64,000 nt of DNA, taken from the NCBI RefSeq assembly GCF_002257705.1, contig NZ_LSLK01000074.1:1-64000 (forward strand). The letters are read 5' to 3'. Of this stretch, positions 1-8,256 are shown piece after piece. The position numbers were made by a program, and so were the translations under genes. Under the pieces are notes generated by a model. The model had not been told where the DNA came from, ran no database searches, and saw only the letters and a list, made by a program, of their open reading frames with translations. The stretch is from Sporomusa silvacetica DSM 10669 (GTDB taxonomy: Bacteria > Bacillota > Negativicutes > Sporomusales > Sporomusaceae). Position 1 is the stretch's first letter; each line of letters opens with the position of its first letter.

Positions 1-399
<399 letters not shown>

Positions 400-458
400 G
401 TTTTTTATTGAAGCCATTTGTTGGCTCTATAAATCAAATTAAGAAATTGTTTTTGGTT

Positions 459-483
459 TTGTATGTCGCAAGCGACATACAAC
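459..483 (-). other. perfect palindrome in the rRNA leader
   Basis: An 11-bp perfect inverted repeat (TTGTATGTCGC and its complement with a 2-nt centre) lies in the transcribed leader between the rRNA promoters and the 16S 5' end. It could be a processing or antitermination structure; its role is not known. Confidence 0.5.
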
Positions 484-571
484 CGCACATCTGGCTTTTT
501 TTGATGCATTACTTACATTGTTCAGTTTTCAGGGAACATTTTGTCGTTCGCATTTCAGCGACAGCCTTTAT

Positions 572-600
572 ATATTATCACATCAAATAAGATATGTCAA
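572..600 (-). promoter_or_regulatory. rRNA operon promoter P2 (proximal)
   Basis: On the minus strand a perfect -35 TTGACA (600-595) is separated by 17 nt from a -10 TAATAT (577-572), both consensus-like for the housekeeping sigma factor. It lies about 170 nt upstream of the 16S 5' end, and the surrounding DNA is very AT-rich. Confidence 0.8.
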
Positions 601-656
601 TATATTTTTTGAATATTTTTTTTGGAATTTTCAATCGTTTGTTTTGCGACTTCTAT

Positions 657-686
657 ATCCTATCACATATCAACTATTTTTGTCAA
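657..686 (-). promoter_or_regulatory. rRNA operon promoter P1 (distal)
   Basis: A second minus-strand promoter: TTGACA at 686-681, an 18-nt spacer and TAGGAT at 662-657. Tandem promoters are usual for Firmicute rRNA operons. The 2-bp weaker -10 and longer spacer make it less certain than P2. Confidence 0.65.
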
Positions 687-773
687 TATGTATTCGTGAT
701 TCAAATCTATGAATACCTTGACCGAACGAAATTTATTCTACCATAATCATTTAAAGCCGTCAATGAAGAAAAT

Positions 774-951
774 ACGGCTAGCATCAAGCCTTTGGCAAAA
801 GAGCAAGACGATATTGCCCTGGTTCTTGCCGAAAGTTTAACTTTCGGCAAGGATAAGAAAGGACTTGGCTTGTGCCAAGTCCCTTAGGACGCCGGCTGAA
901 GCCTTAGTCATTCAATCCAGGGAAAGCTAACCTTTCCATCTGGATAAAGAA
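774..951 (+). repeat. intergenic structured repeat, B-like unit then A unit (copy 1)
   Basis: This is the first copy of a dispersed repeat family. The A unit (about 860-951) opens with the palindrome ACTTGGCTTGTGCCAAGT, continues with a TTAGGACGCCGG core and ends in a hairpin built on ATCCAGGGAAAG and CTTTCCATCTGGAT. A divergent B unit (774-859) precedes it. The element fills the space between the lysS terminator and the rRNA promoters; with them it accounts for the 585-nt gene-free stretch 400-984. Confidence 0.75.
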
Positions 952-978
952 AAGGACTAACCAATCCTGGTCAGCCCC
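950..978 (-). terminator. lysS terminator
   Basis: A minus-strand hairpin pairs GGGCTGACCA with TGGTTAGTCC around a 4-nt loop and is followed by a TTTTC tract. It begins six nt after the lysS stop codon and separates lysS from the rRNA operon. Confidence 0.7.
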
Positions 979-984
979 TTACCA

Positions 985-2487
985 CTATTCACGGTGGCGC
1001 ATGTGCGGAAATAATATTACGTCCCTAATCGAATAGGAATCAGTTATAAACATAACTAACCGATCAATGCCAATACCCAACCCGCCTGTGGGAGGCAAGC
1101 CATATTCAAGGGCATTAATATAGTCCTCATCCATCATATGTGCTTCATCATCACCAGCCATACGCTGAACCAGCTGATCGGCAAAACGCCCATGTTGATC
1201 AATAGGATCATTTAGCTCTGAAAAGCCATTGGCAATTTCGCGGCCAAAGATAAATGCTTCAAAACGATCAGTAATTTCAGGATTATCTTTATTGCGTTTA
1301 GCTAAGGGTGATATCTCTGTAGGATGACCGATAATAAAGGTTGGCTGAATCAAATGTTCCTCGCAAACCTCTTCAAATACATTGTTCAAGATACCGCCTA
1401 TTCCATGTTTCTGCTCATATTTAACACCAAGCTTGTCGGCAATGGCGCGAGCTTCAGCCACTGTCTTAACCACGCTAAAATCTTCCCCTGAATATTTTTG
1501 TATGGCTTCCGGCATGGTGAGTCTGTTCCACGGCGGTGTAAGGTCAATTTCCTGCCCTTGATAAGTTATCTTTGTTGTACCTAGGAGGGCCTCGGCAACT
1601 CCGGCTACCACTTCCTCTGTCAACCGCATAACATCCTTATAGTCGGCAAAAGCCTGATATAGCTCAAGTATAGTAAATTCCGGGTTATGCTTAATATCAA
1701 TGCCTTCGTTTCTAAATACCCGGCCAAGTTCGTATACTTTTTCAAAACCACCAACAATTAGCCGCTTAAGATACAGCTCAGGCGCAATCCGCATAAACAG
1801 TTTCATATCAAGTGCATTATGATGAGTAATAAATGGGCGCGCTGCCGCACCGCCAGCAATCGGGTGCATCATTGGTGTTTCCACTTCTAAAAAGCCGCGT
1901 TCATCTAATTGTTGCCGAACCACCTGAATGATTTTACTGCGCATAATAAAGTTATTACGCACATCGGGATTGACAATTAAATCAAGATAACGCTGCCGAT
2001 AGCGAGTCTCGACATCCTTTAACCCATGCCATTTCTCCGGCAGCGGGCGTAAGGATTTGGCCAAAAGCTCAAACCTATTTGCTTTTATACTGATTTCACC
2101 TTTTTGTGTAGTAAATACTATACCTTCAATACCTACAATATCGCCAATATCTAACAAATGAAACTGCTCATAAGCTGCTTCGCCTAATACATCTTGACGG
2201 AAGTAAATCTGAACTCTCCCAGAAATATCCATTACGTGGCCAAAACTGGCCTTTCCATGACCGCGCACAGCCATGAGGCGTCCGGCAATGCGGACAGTTT
2301 GTCCTTCTAGTTCAGCATAATCATCAATAATTGTTTTCGCATGATGAGTAAAGTCATACTTGCGTCCAAAAGGTTCAATTCCCTGGGCGGCCACCTTATC
2401 CATCTTTTCCCGACGAACCTTCATCAGTTCATTTAGTTCCTCGGTCGCTTGCGGGTTGTTATCTTGTCCTACTTCTATTTCTGCCAT
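985..2487 (-). CDS. lysS: lysyl-tRNA synthetase, class II
   Basis: Cytoplasmic enzyme that charges tRNA-Lys with lysine using ATP. The 500-residue length is normal for the bacterial class II LysRS. The N-terminal OB-fold anticodon-binding domain (about residues 60-160) contains the conserved RIAGRLMAVRGHGKASF stretch. The class II core follows: motif 2 FRNEGID and motif 3 GLGIGIDRLVM near the C terminus. The ATG start has GGGGAG upstream. It lies 33 nt after greA, so the two are probably co-transcribed, and it ends next to an rRNA operon as in B. subtilis. Confidence 0.98.
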   Translation of the reverse strand: MAEIEVGQDNNPQATEELNELMKVRREKMDKVAAQGIEPFGRKYDFTHHAKTIIDDYAELEGQTVRIAGRLMAVRGHGKASFGHVMDISGRVQIYFRQDVLGEAAYEQFHLLDIGDIVGIEGIVFTTQKGEISIKANRFELLAKSLRPLPEKWHGLKDVETRYRQRYLDLIVNPDVRNNFIMRSKIIQVVRQQLDERGFLEVETPMMHPIAGGAAARPFITHHNALDMKLFMRIAPELYLKRLIVGGFEKVYELGRVFRNEGIDIKHNPEFTILELYQAFADYKDVMRLTEEVVAGVAEALLGTTKITYQGQEIDLTPPWNRLTMPEAIQKYSGEDFSVVKTVAEARAIADKLGVKYEQKHGIGGILNNVFEEVCEEHLIQPTFIIGHPTEISPLAKRNKDNPEITDRFEAFIFGREIANGFSELNDPIDQHGRFADQLVQRMAGDDEAHMMDEDYINALEYGLPPTGGLGIGIDRLVMFITDSYSIRDVILFPHMRHRE

Positions 2488-2520
2488 GAAACTTCTCCCC
2501 TGTCCTTTTTCAGCTAGAAA

Positions 2521-3000
2521 TTAGTGGTGACGTCTAATCTCCATAATTTCATATTTAAGCATACCTGCTGGTACATTAACTTCTACAACACTACCGACCT
2601 TTTGGCCAATTATGGCCTGCCCAACCGGCGATTCGTTGGAGATTTTAAGTTCGGTCGGGTCAGCCTCAGCTGAGCCAACAATGGTATATTCGAGTTCATC
2701 GTCAAACTCCAAATCCTTAAGTTTGACAGTTGATCCCAAGGCAACAATATCTGTGCCCACTTCCCCTTCATCAATCACCTTGGCATTACGCAACATTTTT
2801 TCCAAGGTAAGAATGTCGCCTTCAATAAAGGCTTGTTCATTTTTGGCATCTTCATACTCTGAGTTTTCACTGATGTCGCCAAATTCAATTGCTTGCTTAA
2901 TACGTTCAGCTACCTCCCGGCGGCGAACTGACTTTAGATGGTCAAGCTTCTGCTCTAACTTCTTCAGTCCGTCAATGGTAAGCATAACGTCTTTTTCCAT
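2521..3000 (-). CDS. greA: transcription elongation factor GreA
   Basis: Protein that enters the RNA polymerase secondary channel and stimulates cleavage of backtracked transcripts. At 159 residues it has the standard size. The N-terminal coiled coil carries the GDISENSEYEDAKNEQ acidic-tip region, and the C-terminal FKBP-like half contains SPVGQAIIG. The ATG is preceded by AGAGGAGA. It is the upstream partner of lysS; the 250-nt space upstream must hold the promoter of the pair. Confidence 0.97.
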   Translation of the reverse strand: MEKDVMLTIDGLKKLEQKLDHLKSVRRREVAERIKQAIEFGDISENSEYEDAKNEQAFIEGDILTLEKMLRNAKVIDEGEVGTDIVALGSTVKLKDLEFDDELEYTIVGSAEADPTELKISNESPVGQAIIGQKVGSVVEVNVPAGMLKYEIMEIRRHH

Positions 3001-3145
3001 GGTTCATTCTCCTCTTATTAGCTATTTGCCAAAAATATTTTGCAAATATTATAATTTTTTCTTTGTAAATAGTGTATTCATTTTGTTTTTAAAATTGCCC
3101 TTCTGATGAAAAAATCTTTACATGCAGGAATTAGACAATATAAAT

Positions 3146-3168
3146 AGTGCCAAGTAGAACTTGACACT
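3146..3168 (-). terminator. possible terminator after the acyl-ACP-reductase-like gene
   Basis: A 10-bp stem (AGTGTCAAGT with ACTTGGCACT, one wobble) with a 3-nt loop lies about 90 nt past the stop codon and is followed by ATTTATATT on the minus strand. The U tract is weak. Nothing else recognisable lies in 3001-3257 apart from the space for a greA promoter. Confidence 0.4.
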
Positions 3169-3257
3169 GTTTTATGGTAAGAGACACCTGAACGTTGTGT
3201 GCAGCATCCTCTATTTTTCATTATTATAGGCATAAATATGTCCTTTGTCAATATTTT

Positions 3258-4352
3258 CTAAAGCACTCCTTTCGAAATCTGCGAAGTTTTTGCAAATGCA
3301 TTGGCTTTAATAGACGCAAGTTCCTGTGAAGTAACAGCTCGTTCAAAGCTGCGAAACCCTGCCAATTTAAAGCCATGCTTAGCCGCTAGTCTATCAATGG
3401 TTTCCACTTGCTTAACCGTTAAGTCCCGCCCTAACGTAAAGTTCTCATAGCGCCCCTCTAACGCTAATATCATGGTTTCAGCCATACACGCATAGGCTGT
3501 TTGCGGCGGAAACCCAAAATTCAGTCCAAATTGCACATCACCCGGAACCTCCACAACCCCGCCCTCAAGCACAAGTACATCATTGCGTATTTCCGCTACG
3601 CGGCGGGAAACATTGCGCGGTCTGGCAACATCACAGACAATAGCTCCCGTTTTTAGGTCCTCAGGCTCAATTATGCTATCAATAGCGCTGGTTACAGCTA
3701 CCACAATGTCAGCATTTCTAATGGCCTGCTTAGTATTAGCCGTTACCCGCGCGGCTAATCCTGTAGCTCTCAAAATCTGCTTGGCAAGTTTTTCAAGTTT
3801 GACCTCATCCCGGGCCGATAGTGTCAAGTAGCGCACTTCCCTGGCTAAAATCTGAGCGCAGGCCGCGCCAATAGACCCAGTAGCTCCTAAGATAAGCACA
3901 TTAGCCCGTGCCAAATCAATATCCATTGCTTTGGCAGCTTGGCGTGTGCCTTCCAGGGCGGTAGCTACGGTGTAACTATTGCCGGTTGTTACAGCAATGT
4001 TAAGGTTTTGGGCTATCGTTATGCCCGCGTCACCGACAACAGATGTAAACGCCCCAAGACCCATAATTTTAGCTCCGAGTTTTTCAGCTACTTTACCGGT
4101 CTTAATGATTTTATTAATTACATACGGTTCAGGCATGGCAACCATTTGCCGGGATGTCAGAGGACACCCGACAAACCAGCCTTCTGCCTTATTATGTCCG
4201 GAATCAATACCACTAATGTGAGAGACTTTGAACGGCGGTATGTATTTGATAATACCTTCTATTAACCCGTCAGGCCAGTTACGGGTAAAAGAAAACTTCC
4301 GGCTAAAATCACTTGCTTCCAAAGGATGAACTACAAAAGCAAACTTTTGCAA
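3258..4352 (-). CDS. acyl-ACP reductase-like oxidoreductase (cyanobacterial AAR family homologue)
   Basis: About 364 residues. The whole length resembles cyanobacterial long-chain acyl-ACP reductase: an N-terminal segment with FVVHPLEASDFSRKF, a FVGCPLTSRQM stretch, LGAFTSVVGD, a TTGNSYT motif, then a Rossmann loop LILGATGSIGAAC near residue 156-168. The C-terminal AYACMAETMILALEG keeps the cysteine (about residue 289) that carries the acyl group in AAR, followed by ENFTLGRD and KHGF. By sequence alone it could be labelled a shikimate-dehydrogenase-like protein. The start is taken as TTG 4352, nine nt after AAGGAGG; a TTG two codons upstream is too close. It is the last gene of a three-gene operon. 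The true substrate is unknown. Confidence 0.75.
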   Translation of the reverse strand: MQKFAFVVHPLEASDFSRKFSFTRNWPDGLIEGIIKYIPPFKVSHISGIDSGHNKAEGWFVGCPLTSRQMVAMPEPYVINKIIKTGKVAEKLGAKIMGLGAFTSVVGDAGITIAQNLNIAVTTGNSYTVATALEGTRQAAKAMDIDLARANVLILGATGSIGAACAQILAREVRYLTLSARDEVKLEKLAKQILRATGLAARVTANTKQAIRNADIVVAVTSAIDSIIEPEDLKTGAIVCDVARPRNVSRRVAEIRNDVLVLEGGVVEVPGDVQFGLNFGFPPQTAYACMAETMILALEGRYENFTLGRDLTVKQVETIDRLAAKHGFKLAGFRSFERAVTSQELASIKANAFAKTSQISKGVL

Positions 4353-4366
4353 ATACAAGCGCCTCC

Positions 4367-5269
4367 TTATGTAAGTTTTTTAAACCTTGGCTCAATCCCT
4401 GCTTGTTCAATAAGATCAATATAATTTTCTACCGTTAGCTGAGCTGGATGTTTGCCGGATAAGACCGTCAGCACTCCTTCTAACAGGTTAGTCCCGAAAG
4501 ATCGGCCCCCCATTTCCGGTGTAGTTGTTACCAAAGTAGTAACTCCCCGCTCTTTTAGCAAAGCTTCATCCTCTTGTGTTACTGTGTTGGTAATAATCAG
4601 CTTATCTTTCATAGTATCTGGCATGTAGCGCCTAATAAAATGAAAATCACCAGCAATAATAGACGCACGGTGAAAATACTTCTCAAATTTAGGTGTTACC
4701 TGGGTTTGCTTATTGCCTGTAGGATAAAATAAACTAACAGGCAACTTAGTAATAACAGGAGCTACCAGATTAGCCAATCGATTCAGGCCGCCTAAGGTCG
4801 TAATGGGTATTGGCAATCCCAGGCCAAACATCAAATCGCCAAACACGGTTTTACAGCCTGCGCCTGCCAAAGCTTCGGCTAACCCGAACCGGTCAACAGC
4901 ACATACAATAAGCGCCTGTTTATCTTTGAATTCAACACCGTATTTGTTAATAAGATAAGGTATTACCCGCCGCTCCAATGTATTCTTAATGGCGCTGCCA
5001 TCAACTACTGGTGTTATTTTGGCATTAGCAGCTAATGCCGCTGACTCCCGGAACGTATACCGCTTTTTCCCAGCATAAATATATAAATCAGTACCGCCAA
5101 GACCAATTGCGTCCACCTGACCATCCAGCTCGCGGATAAGGTCTGCTGCTACCTGTTTATTCCCATCAGTTCCAATTCTCTTAATTTGAAATTGTTGACC
5201 ACCAAATTCAGTAATAATCGTGCTATTACGTTTTGATGAACCCAGACTGATGCTTACCACCTGTTTCAT
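4367..5269 (-). CDS. quinate 5-dehydrogenase-like conserved protein
   Basis: 300 residues, soluble, without a signal peptide or membrane segment. Similar clostridial proteins are usually labelled quinate 5-dehydrogenase, a name that rests on weak evidence. Visible conserved stretches are VSISLGSSKRN at the N terminus, DAIGLGGTDLY near residue 53, KQALIVCAVDRFGLAEAL near residue 118 and TTTPEMGGRSFGTN near residue 248. AGGAGG lies eight nt before the ATG. It is 14 nt upstream of the acyl-ACP-reductase-like gene, so the two are probably translated from one mRNA and may act on a shared intermediate; that is inference. Confidence 0.55.
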   Translation of the reverse strand: MKQVVSISLGSSKRNSTIITEFGGQQFQIKRIGTDGNKQVAADLIRELDGQVDAIGLGGTDLYIYAGKKRYTFRESAALAANAKITPVVDGSAIKNTLERRVIPYLINKYGVEFKDKQALIVCAVDRFGLAEALAGAGCKTVFGDLMFGLGLPIPITTLGGLNRLANLVAPVITKLPVSLFYPTGNKQTQVTPKFEKYFHRASIIAGDFHFIRRYMPDTMKDKLIITNTVTQEDEALLKERGVTTLVTTTPEMGGRSFGTNLLEGVLTVLSGKHPAQLTVENYIDLIEQAGIEPRFKKLT

Positions 5270-5285
5270 CCTTGTATCCTCCTGG

Positions 5286-5807
5286 CTAAAACCTCAGCTG
5301 CCTAATAAGCGCACAAATATCTTCTGGATTGACATATTTATCTTCAGAAATTGGCGATTCTCCAATTTGCACACCAATTACTGTTTTGTCTAGTAAGGCT
5401 TCCATTAGTTTAATGCGCATATTTGAGCCAATAATAATTACTATATCATATTTATGGACATTGGATATTATTTCCATAATAGTGTTAAATAATTCTACGC
5501 CGCTTTTGGTTTGGACAAAATCTAAACGTTCCTGCTCAGATAAAACAAGGCAAAAATCAACGCCTTCTTGCCTGGCAACAGTATATATCTCTTGACAATT
5601 TTTTATTGGAAAGCCTATTAGCGCTACACGGCCGCCTTTACGAATCTCACCAATAGTTTCGAGGCGCGAAACAAAGGTGCGATCAACACCAGTTTGGCCT
5701 GCCACCTCTTGTTGTGATAAGCCATCTCGCCGCAATTCAAGAATTCGGTCAACAGTATGATGAATTTTCTGTCGATCAACAATCTTGTCGCCAATACGAA
5801 GCAACAC
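5286..5807 (-). CDS. helix-turn-helix transcriptional regulator
   Basis: 173 residues. A DNA-binding helix-turn-helix lies at residues 18-52 (ILELRRDGLSQQEVAGQTGV with FVSRLE in the recognition helix). A C-terminal alpha/beta domain (KGGRVALIGFPIKN, then DIVIIIGSN) may bind a small ligand. The start is a GTG with GGGGAG upstream. It heads the operon with the quinate-dehydrogenase-like and acyl-ACP-reductase-like genes, and a palindrome lies just upstream, so it is probably an autoregulator of this operon. Confidence 0.65.
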   Translation of the reverse strand: MLLRIGDKIVDRQKIHHTVDRILELRRDGLSQQEVAGQTGVDRTFVSRLETIGEIRKGGRVALIGFPIKNCQEIYTVARQEGVDFCLVLSEQERLDFVQTKSGVELFNTIMEIISNVHKYDIVIIIGSNMRIKLMEALLDKTVIGVQIGESPISEDKYVNPEDICALIRQLRF

Positions 5808-5830
5808 GGCGCGCTCATCTCCCCTTAGTA

Positions 5831-5854
5831 TATGTGCACACTATTGTGTACATA
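5831..5854 (-). promoter_or_regulatory. palindromic operator candidate
   Basis: TATGTGCACA and TGTGTACATA form a near-perfect inverted repeat (one mismatch per arm) around a 4-nt centre. It starts 24 nt upstream of the GTG start of the regulator gene, a typical place for an autoregulatory operator. Confidence 0.45.
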
Positions 5855-5898
5855 CATATTTTAGCATTATCTTTACTAAATAACAAGTTTACCATATA

Positions 5899-5996
5899 GA
5901 AAACACGGTTTGCGCTGAGCCTTTGGCGAAAGCGGAAACCGATGTTGCGCTTATCCTGTTTTTAAGAAAGTTAACCTTTCTGTTGGGACGAAATAG
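5899..5996 (+). repeat. intergenic structured repeat, single B unit (copy 2)
   Basis: A B unit alone: a CGG/GCTG palindromic head, the core GCCTTTGGCGAAAGCGGAAA, CCGATGTTG, then a long hairpin containing AAGAAAGTTAACCTTTC. The core matches copies at 31432-31530 and 53540-53630 nearly base for base. It lies between the regulator promoter and the end of the next operon gene. Confidence 0.75.
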
Positions 5997-6018
5997 AAAC
6001 TGGGCAAAAGAAAAGCCG

Positions 6019-6981
6019 TTATTCCCAAGGTTCAAAAGGGAAACGGCTAATTACTCTTTTATAAGTTTCCAGCTTTAATACGGTATCATCATGGGCCATA
6101 CCCTTTTTGAGTCCTTGTAGCACACGGATGCCCTGATTCATAGTAATACCAATATCATCAGTGAGCTGAGACATAGTAGCACGACGAGCTTTGTCAATCG
6201 ACTCATTCAGCGACTTACCTGCCTCAATGTTGTTAACAAACTCTTGCGCTAAATAAAATTGGGCTAAATTAGTCATCGGATTCCCACAAGCCCCGCTGGC
6301 GGTCAAACCTAATGCCTCCGGCATGGTATGTTTAATGCTAAACTCCACTGATTTTTTTAACTCATCGGTCTCTCGGCCCATAGCTTCCACCAACGTTCGT
6401 GCAGTGCATAACCCATATGTAGTCAAAGCCCTGATAACCGAGTGTTCAATCGTATGAGCCTGTTCAAGTTCAACCAAGCCACCTAAATTAGCCGTTATGC
6501 TGACTTGCTCACCTGTCTCAAGATCTGAGCCGTAAATTGTTACAGGTATATCACTCTTATCGCGAAACTCAGTGTATCCGCCTTGAGGCGCCCAACCAGC
6601 ACCTGAGATAGCTGGGTACTCCTTACGCATTTTTTTTAGGTTGATGTATTCGATATCATTTGAGTAAAGATAACTGCCCGCTGTCCGCATAGTATACCAG
6701 CGGGCATGACCTCTTCCTTCCAATTTAGCCATAAGTACCGGAGTTTCGACATTATTATTGTCTACAGCCGTCTGGCTCCAAATATTCATAATACGGACAA
6801 TTACACCAATAGGGTATAAGGCTTGTTCTTCAACAATCCAGGGACAAATAAGGATTTCTCGTCCGACGCCCACATCAAGCAGTAACTGACCGCCGTTTTC
6901 GATAATAAACATACCAGTAATTGTTCCACCCTGCGGCCTTGGCAATATGCCGTTGGCGACAGGCATTATTAGCATATGCAC
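6019..6981 (-). CDS. conserved protein of unknown function with an HTIEH motif
   Basis: About 320 residues, not recognised as a named family. It is soluble and lacks a signal peptide. An AHTIEHSVIRAL stretch (about residue 190) resembles the zinc-binding HTxEH of LuxS and LpxC, and SGACGNPMTN follows about 65 residues later; a metal enzyme is possible but not shown. The C-terminal half is helical. The start is taken as GTG 6981 just after AGGGGGAAAAC; an ATG two codons on is equally possible. It lies 237 nt downstream of dus behind a structured leader. No function is assigned. Confidence 0.6.
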   Translation of the reverse strand: MHMLIMPVANGILPRPQGGTITGMFIIENGGQLLLDVGVGREILICPWIVEEQALYPIGVIVRIMNIWSQTAVDNNNVETPVLMAKLEGRGHARWYTMRTAGSYLYSNDIEYINLKKMRKEYPAISGAGWAPQGGYTEFRDKSDIPVTIYGSDLETGEQVSITANLGGLVELEQAHTIEHSVIRALTTYGLCTARTLVEAMGRETDELKKSVEFSIKHTMPEALGLTASGACGNPMTNLAQFYLAQEFVNNIEAGKSLNESIDKARRATMSQLTDDIGITMNQGIRVLQGLKKGMAHDDTVLKLETYKRVISRFPFEPWE

Positions 6982-7002
6982 GTTTTCCCCCTGCGGAAAA
7001 CG
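6981..7002 (-). promoter_or_regulatory. hairpin covering the ribosome binding site of the 6019-6981 gene
   Basis: CGTTTTCC and GGAAAACG pair around a 6-nt loop on the minus strand. The G-rich Shine-Dalgarno run lies in the loop and the 3' arm, and the first base of the GTG start closes the stem. This could hold back translation until opened. Confidence 0.4.
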
Positions 7003-7084
7003 ATTATAAACGCCCACCTGCTTCGTTGCTCCTCAAAACAATTGCTTGCGTACGACTGTACGCGGCGCTGCTTGTTTTTCCGGT

Positions 7085-7214
7085 GCGCCTCACATCTGGA
7101 CATTTCTAATCGTTTTCCGGCTTTTGCACAAATATTAAAGTTTATTATTCTTGCTTGCCACGCGCCTAGCATCTGGACATTTCTAAGCAGTTTCCGGTCT
7201 TTGCACAATTATAT
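7085..7214 (-). repeat. 53-bp imperfect direct repeat in the leader between dus and the next gene
   Basis: Two copies, 7085-7137 and 7162-7214, share the minus-strand blocks TTGTGCAAA, CCGGAAA, TTAGAAATGTCCAGATG and AGGCGC, with a 77-bp period. They fill most of the dus-downstream intergenic space. A small GCGTAC/GTACGC hairpin lies closer to the gene. Function unknown. Confidence 0.65.
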
Positions 7215-7218
7215 TTTT

Positions 7219-8187
7219 TTAATTTATACCATCACGATAGTTTTCCATAATGCGAATAAAATCTTCTCTGCTTGTTGCCTGGTTAAACCTTAGCCTTAGC
7301 TCGGCTGATTTGGGCAGACCTTTGGTGTACCAGGCGGCATGACTGCGCATTTCGCGGATGCCGATGAATTCACCTTTGTGTTCAACAAGCATGTCGAGAT
7401 GTCTAAGCAGCATGTCGATCCGTTCATTCAGTTCAGGTGCTGGCAGAATTTCGCCTGTTGCAAGGTATTGGGCTATCTGACGGAATATCCAGGGATTCCC
7501 CTGGGCTCCCCGTCCTATCATTATGCCATCACAGCCAGTCTCAGTCAACATACGCTTGGCATCTTGCGGTGTACGGATATCGCCATTACCAATGACGGGA
7601 ATCTGAACAGCCTCTTTTACTTCCCTGATAATATTCCAATCCGCAGAGCCAGAGTAAAATTGTTCCCGGGTACGCCCGTGAACGCTGACAGCTGCGGCTC
7701 CAGCTTGTTCGGCCAGTTTAGCAATCTCTACAGCATTCACTGATTTTTCGTCCCAGCCCTTGCGGAATTTTACAGTAACTGGAACCTTGCCTGCCGCAGC
7801 TACTACAGCAGCAATAATCTGGCTTGCAAGCTCAGGTTTTCGCATCAGCGCTGAGCCTTCGCCATTTTTAACAATTTTAAGTGTCGGACAGCCCATGTTA
7901 ATGTCAATAATATCGGCCCCGGCGGCAGCAACAATTTTGGCCGCCTGTCCCATACTCTCAGGCTCTGAACCAAATATCTGCAAAGCTACTGGCCGCTCTT
8001 GCTCTTCGATTGCCAACATTTTTTTAGTATGGACATTATCATAAATTAGTCCTTTATCGCTTACCATCTCAGAGTACACTAAGCCGCAGCCCATCTCTTT
8101 AGCCAGCAAGCGAAAGGGCAAATCAGTAACCCCGGCCATCGGGGCCAGAATAACCGGATTTGCCAGTAAAATTTTACCGATATGCAT
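7219..8187 (-). CDS. dusB: tRNA-dihydrouridine synthase, DusB type
   Basis: FMN- and NADPH-dependent reduction of uridines in tRNA to dihydrouridine. The TIM barrel opens with LANPVILAPMAGVTDLPFR (residues 6-25). The catalytic cysteine lies in INMGCPTLKIVKNG, followed by VTVKFRKGWD and the phosphate-binding GNGDI and IGRGAQGNPW. The start is ATG 8187, six nt after AGGAGGG; 322 residues is a normal length. The position two genes downstream of coaX/birA and upstream of greA-lysS matches yacF in Bacillus. Confidence 0.95.
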   Translation of the reverse strand: MHIGKILLANPVILAPMAGVTDLPFRLLAKEMGCGLVYSEMVSDKGLIYDNVHTKKMLAIEEQERPVALQIFGSEPESMGQAAKIVAAAGADIIDINMGCPTLKIVKNGEGSALMRKPELASQIIAAVVAAAGKVPVTVKFRKGWDEKSVNAVEIAKLAEQAGAAAVSVHGRTREQFYSGSADWNIIREVKEAVQIPVIGNGDIRTPQDAKRMLTETGCDGIMIGRGAQGNPWIFRQIAQYLATGEILPAPELNERIDMLLRHLDMLVEHKGEFIGIREMRSHAAWYTKGLPKSAELRLRFNQATSREDFIRIMENYRDGIN

Positions 8188-8256
8188 AGGTCCCTCCTCG
8201 ACAAGTAAAAGAAAAGCGGCCAATTGACCGCTACGCGAACTACACCTATAAAAACT

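Noticed and set aside
408..712. Short plus-strand frames in the rRNA leader
   Set aside because: They lie in AT-rich promoter and leader DNA, have no ribosome site and have no protein-like composition.
774..951. A/B repeat units as known riboswitches (c-di-GMP, cobalamin)
   Set aside because: The cores do not contain the conserved aptamer bases of these classes, the copies lie on either strand relative to the next gene, and they do not sit consistently in leaders.
3583..3831. Plus-strand frames inside the acyl-ACP-reductase-like gene
   Set aside because: They are the reverse of a clear coding gene with conserved motifs; no ribosome binding site.
6969..7208. A small minus-strand protein between dus and the HTIEH gene
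   Set aside because: The frame only follows the 53-bp direct repeat and has no start with a ribosome site; the repeat explains it.
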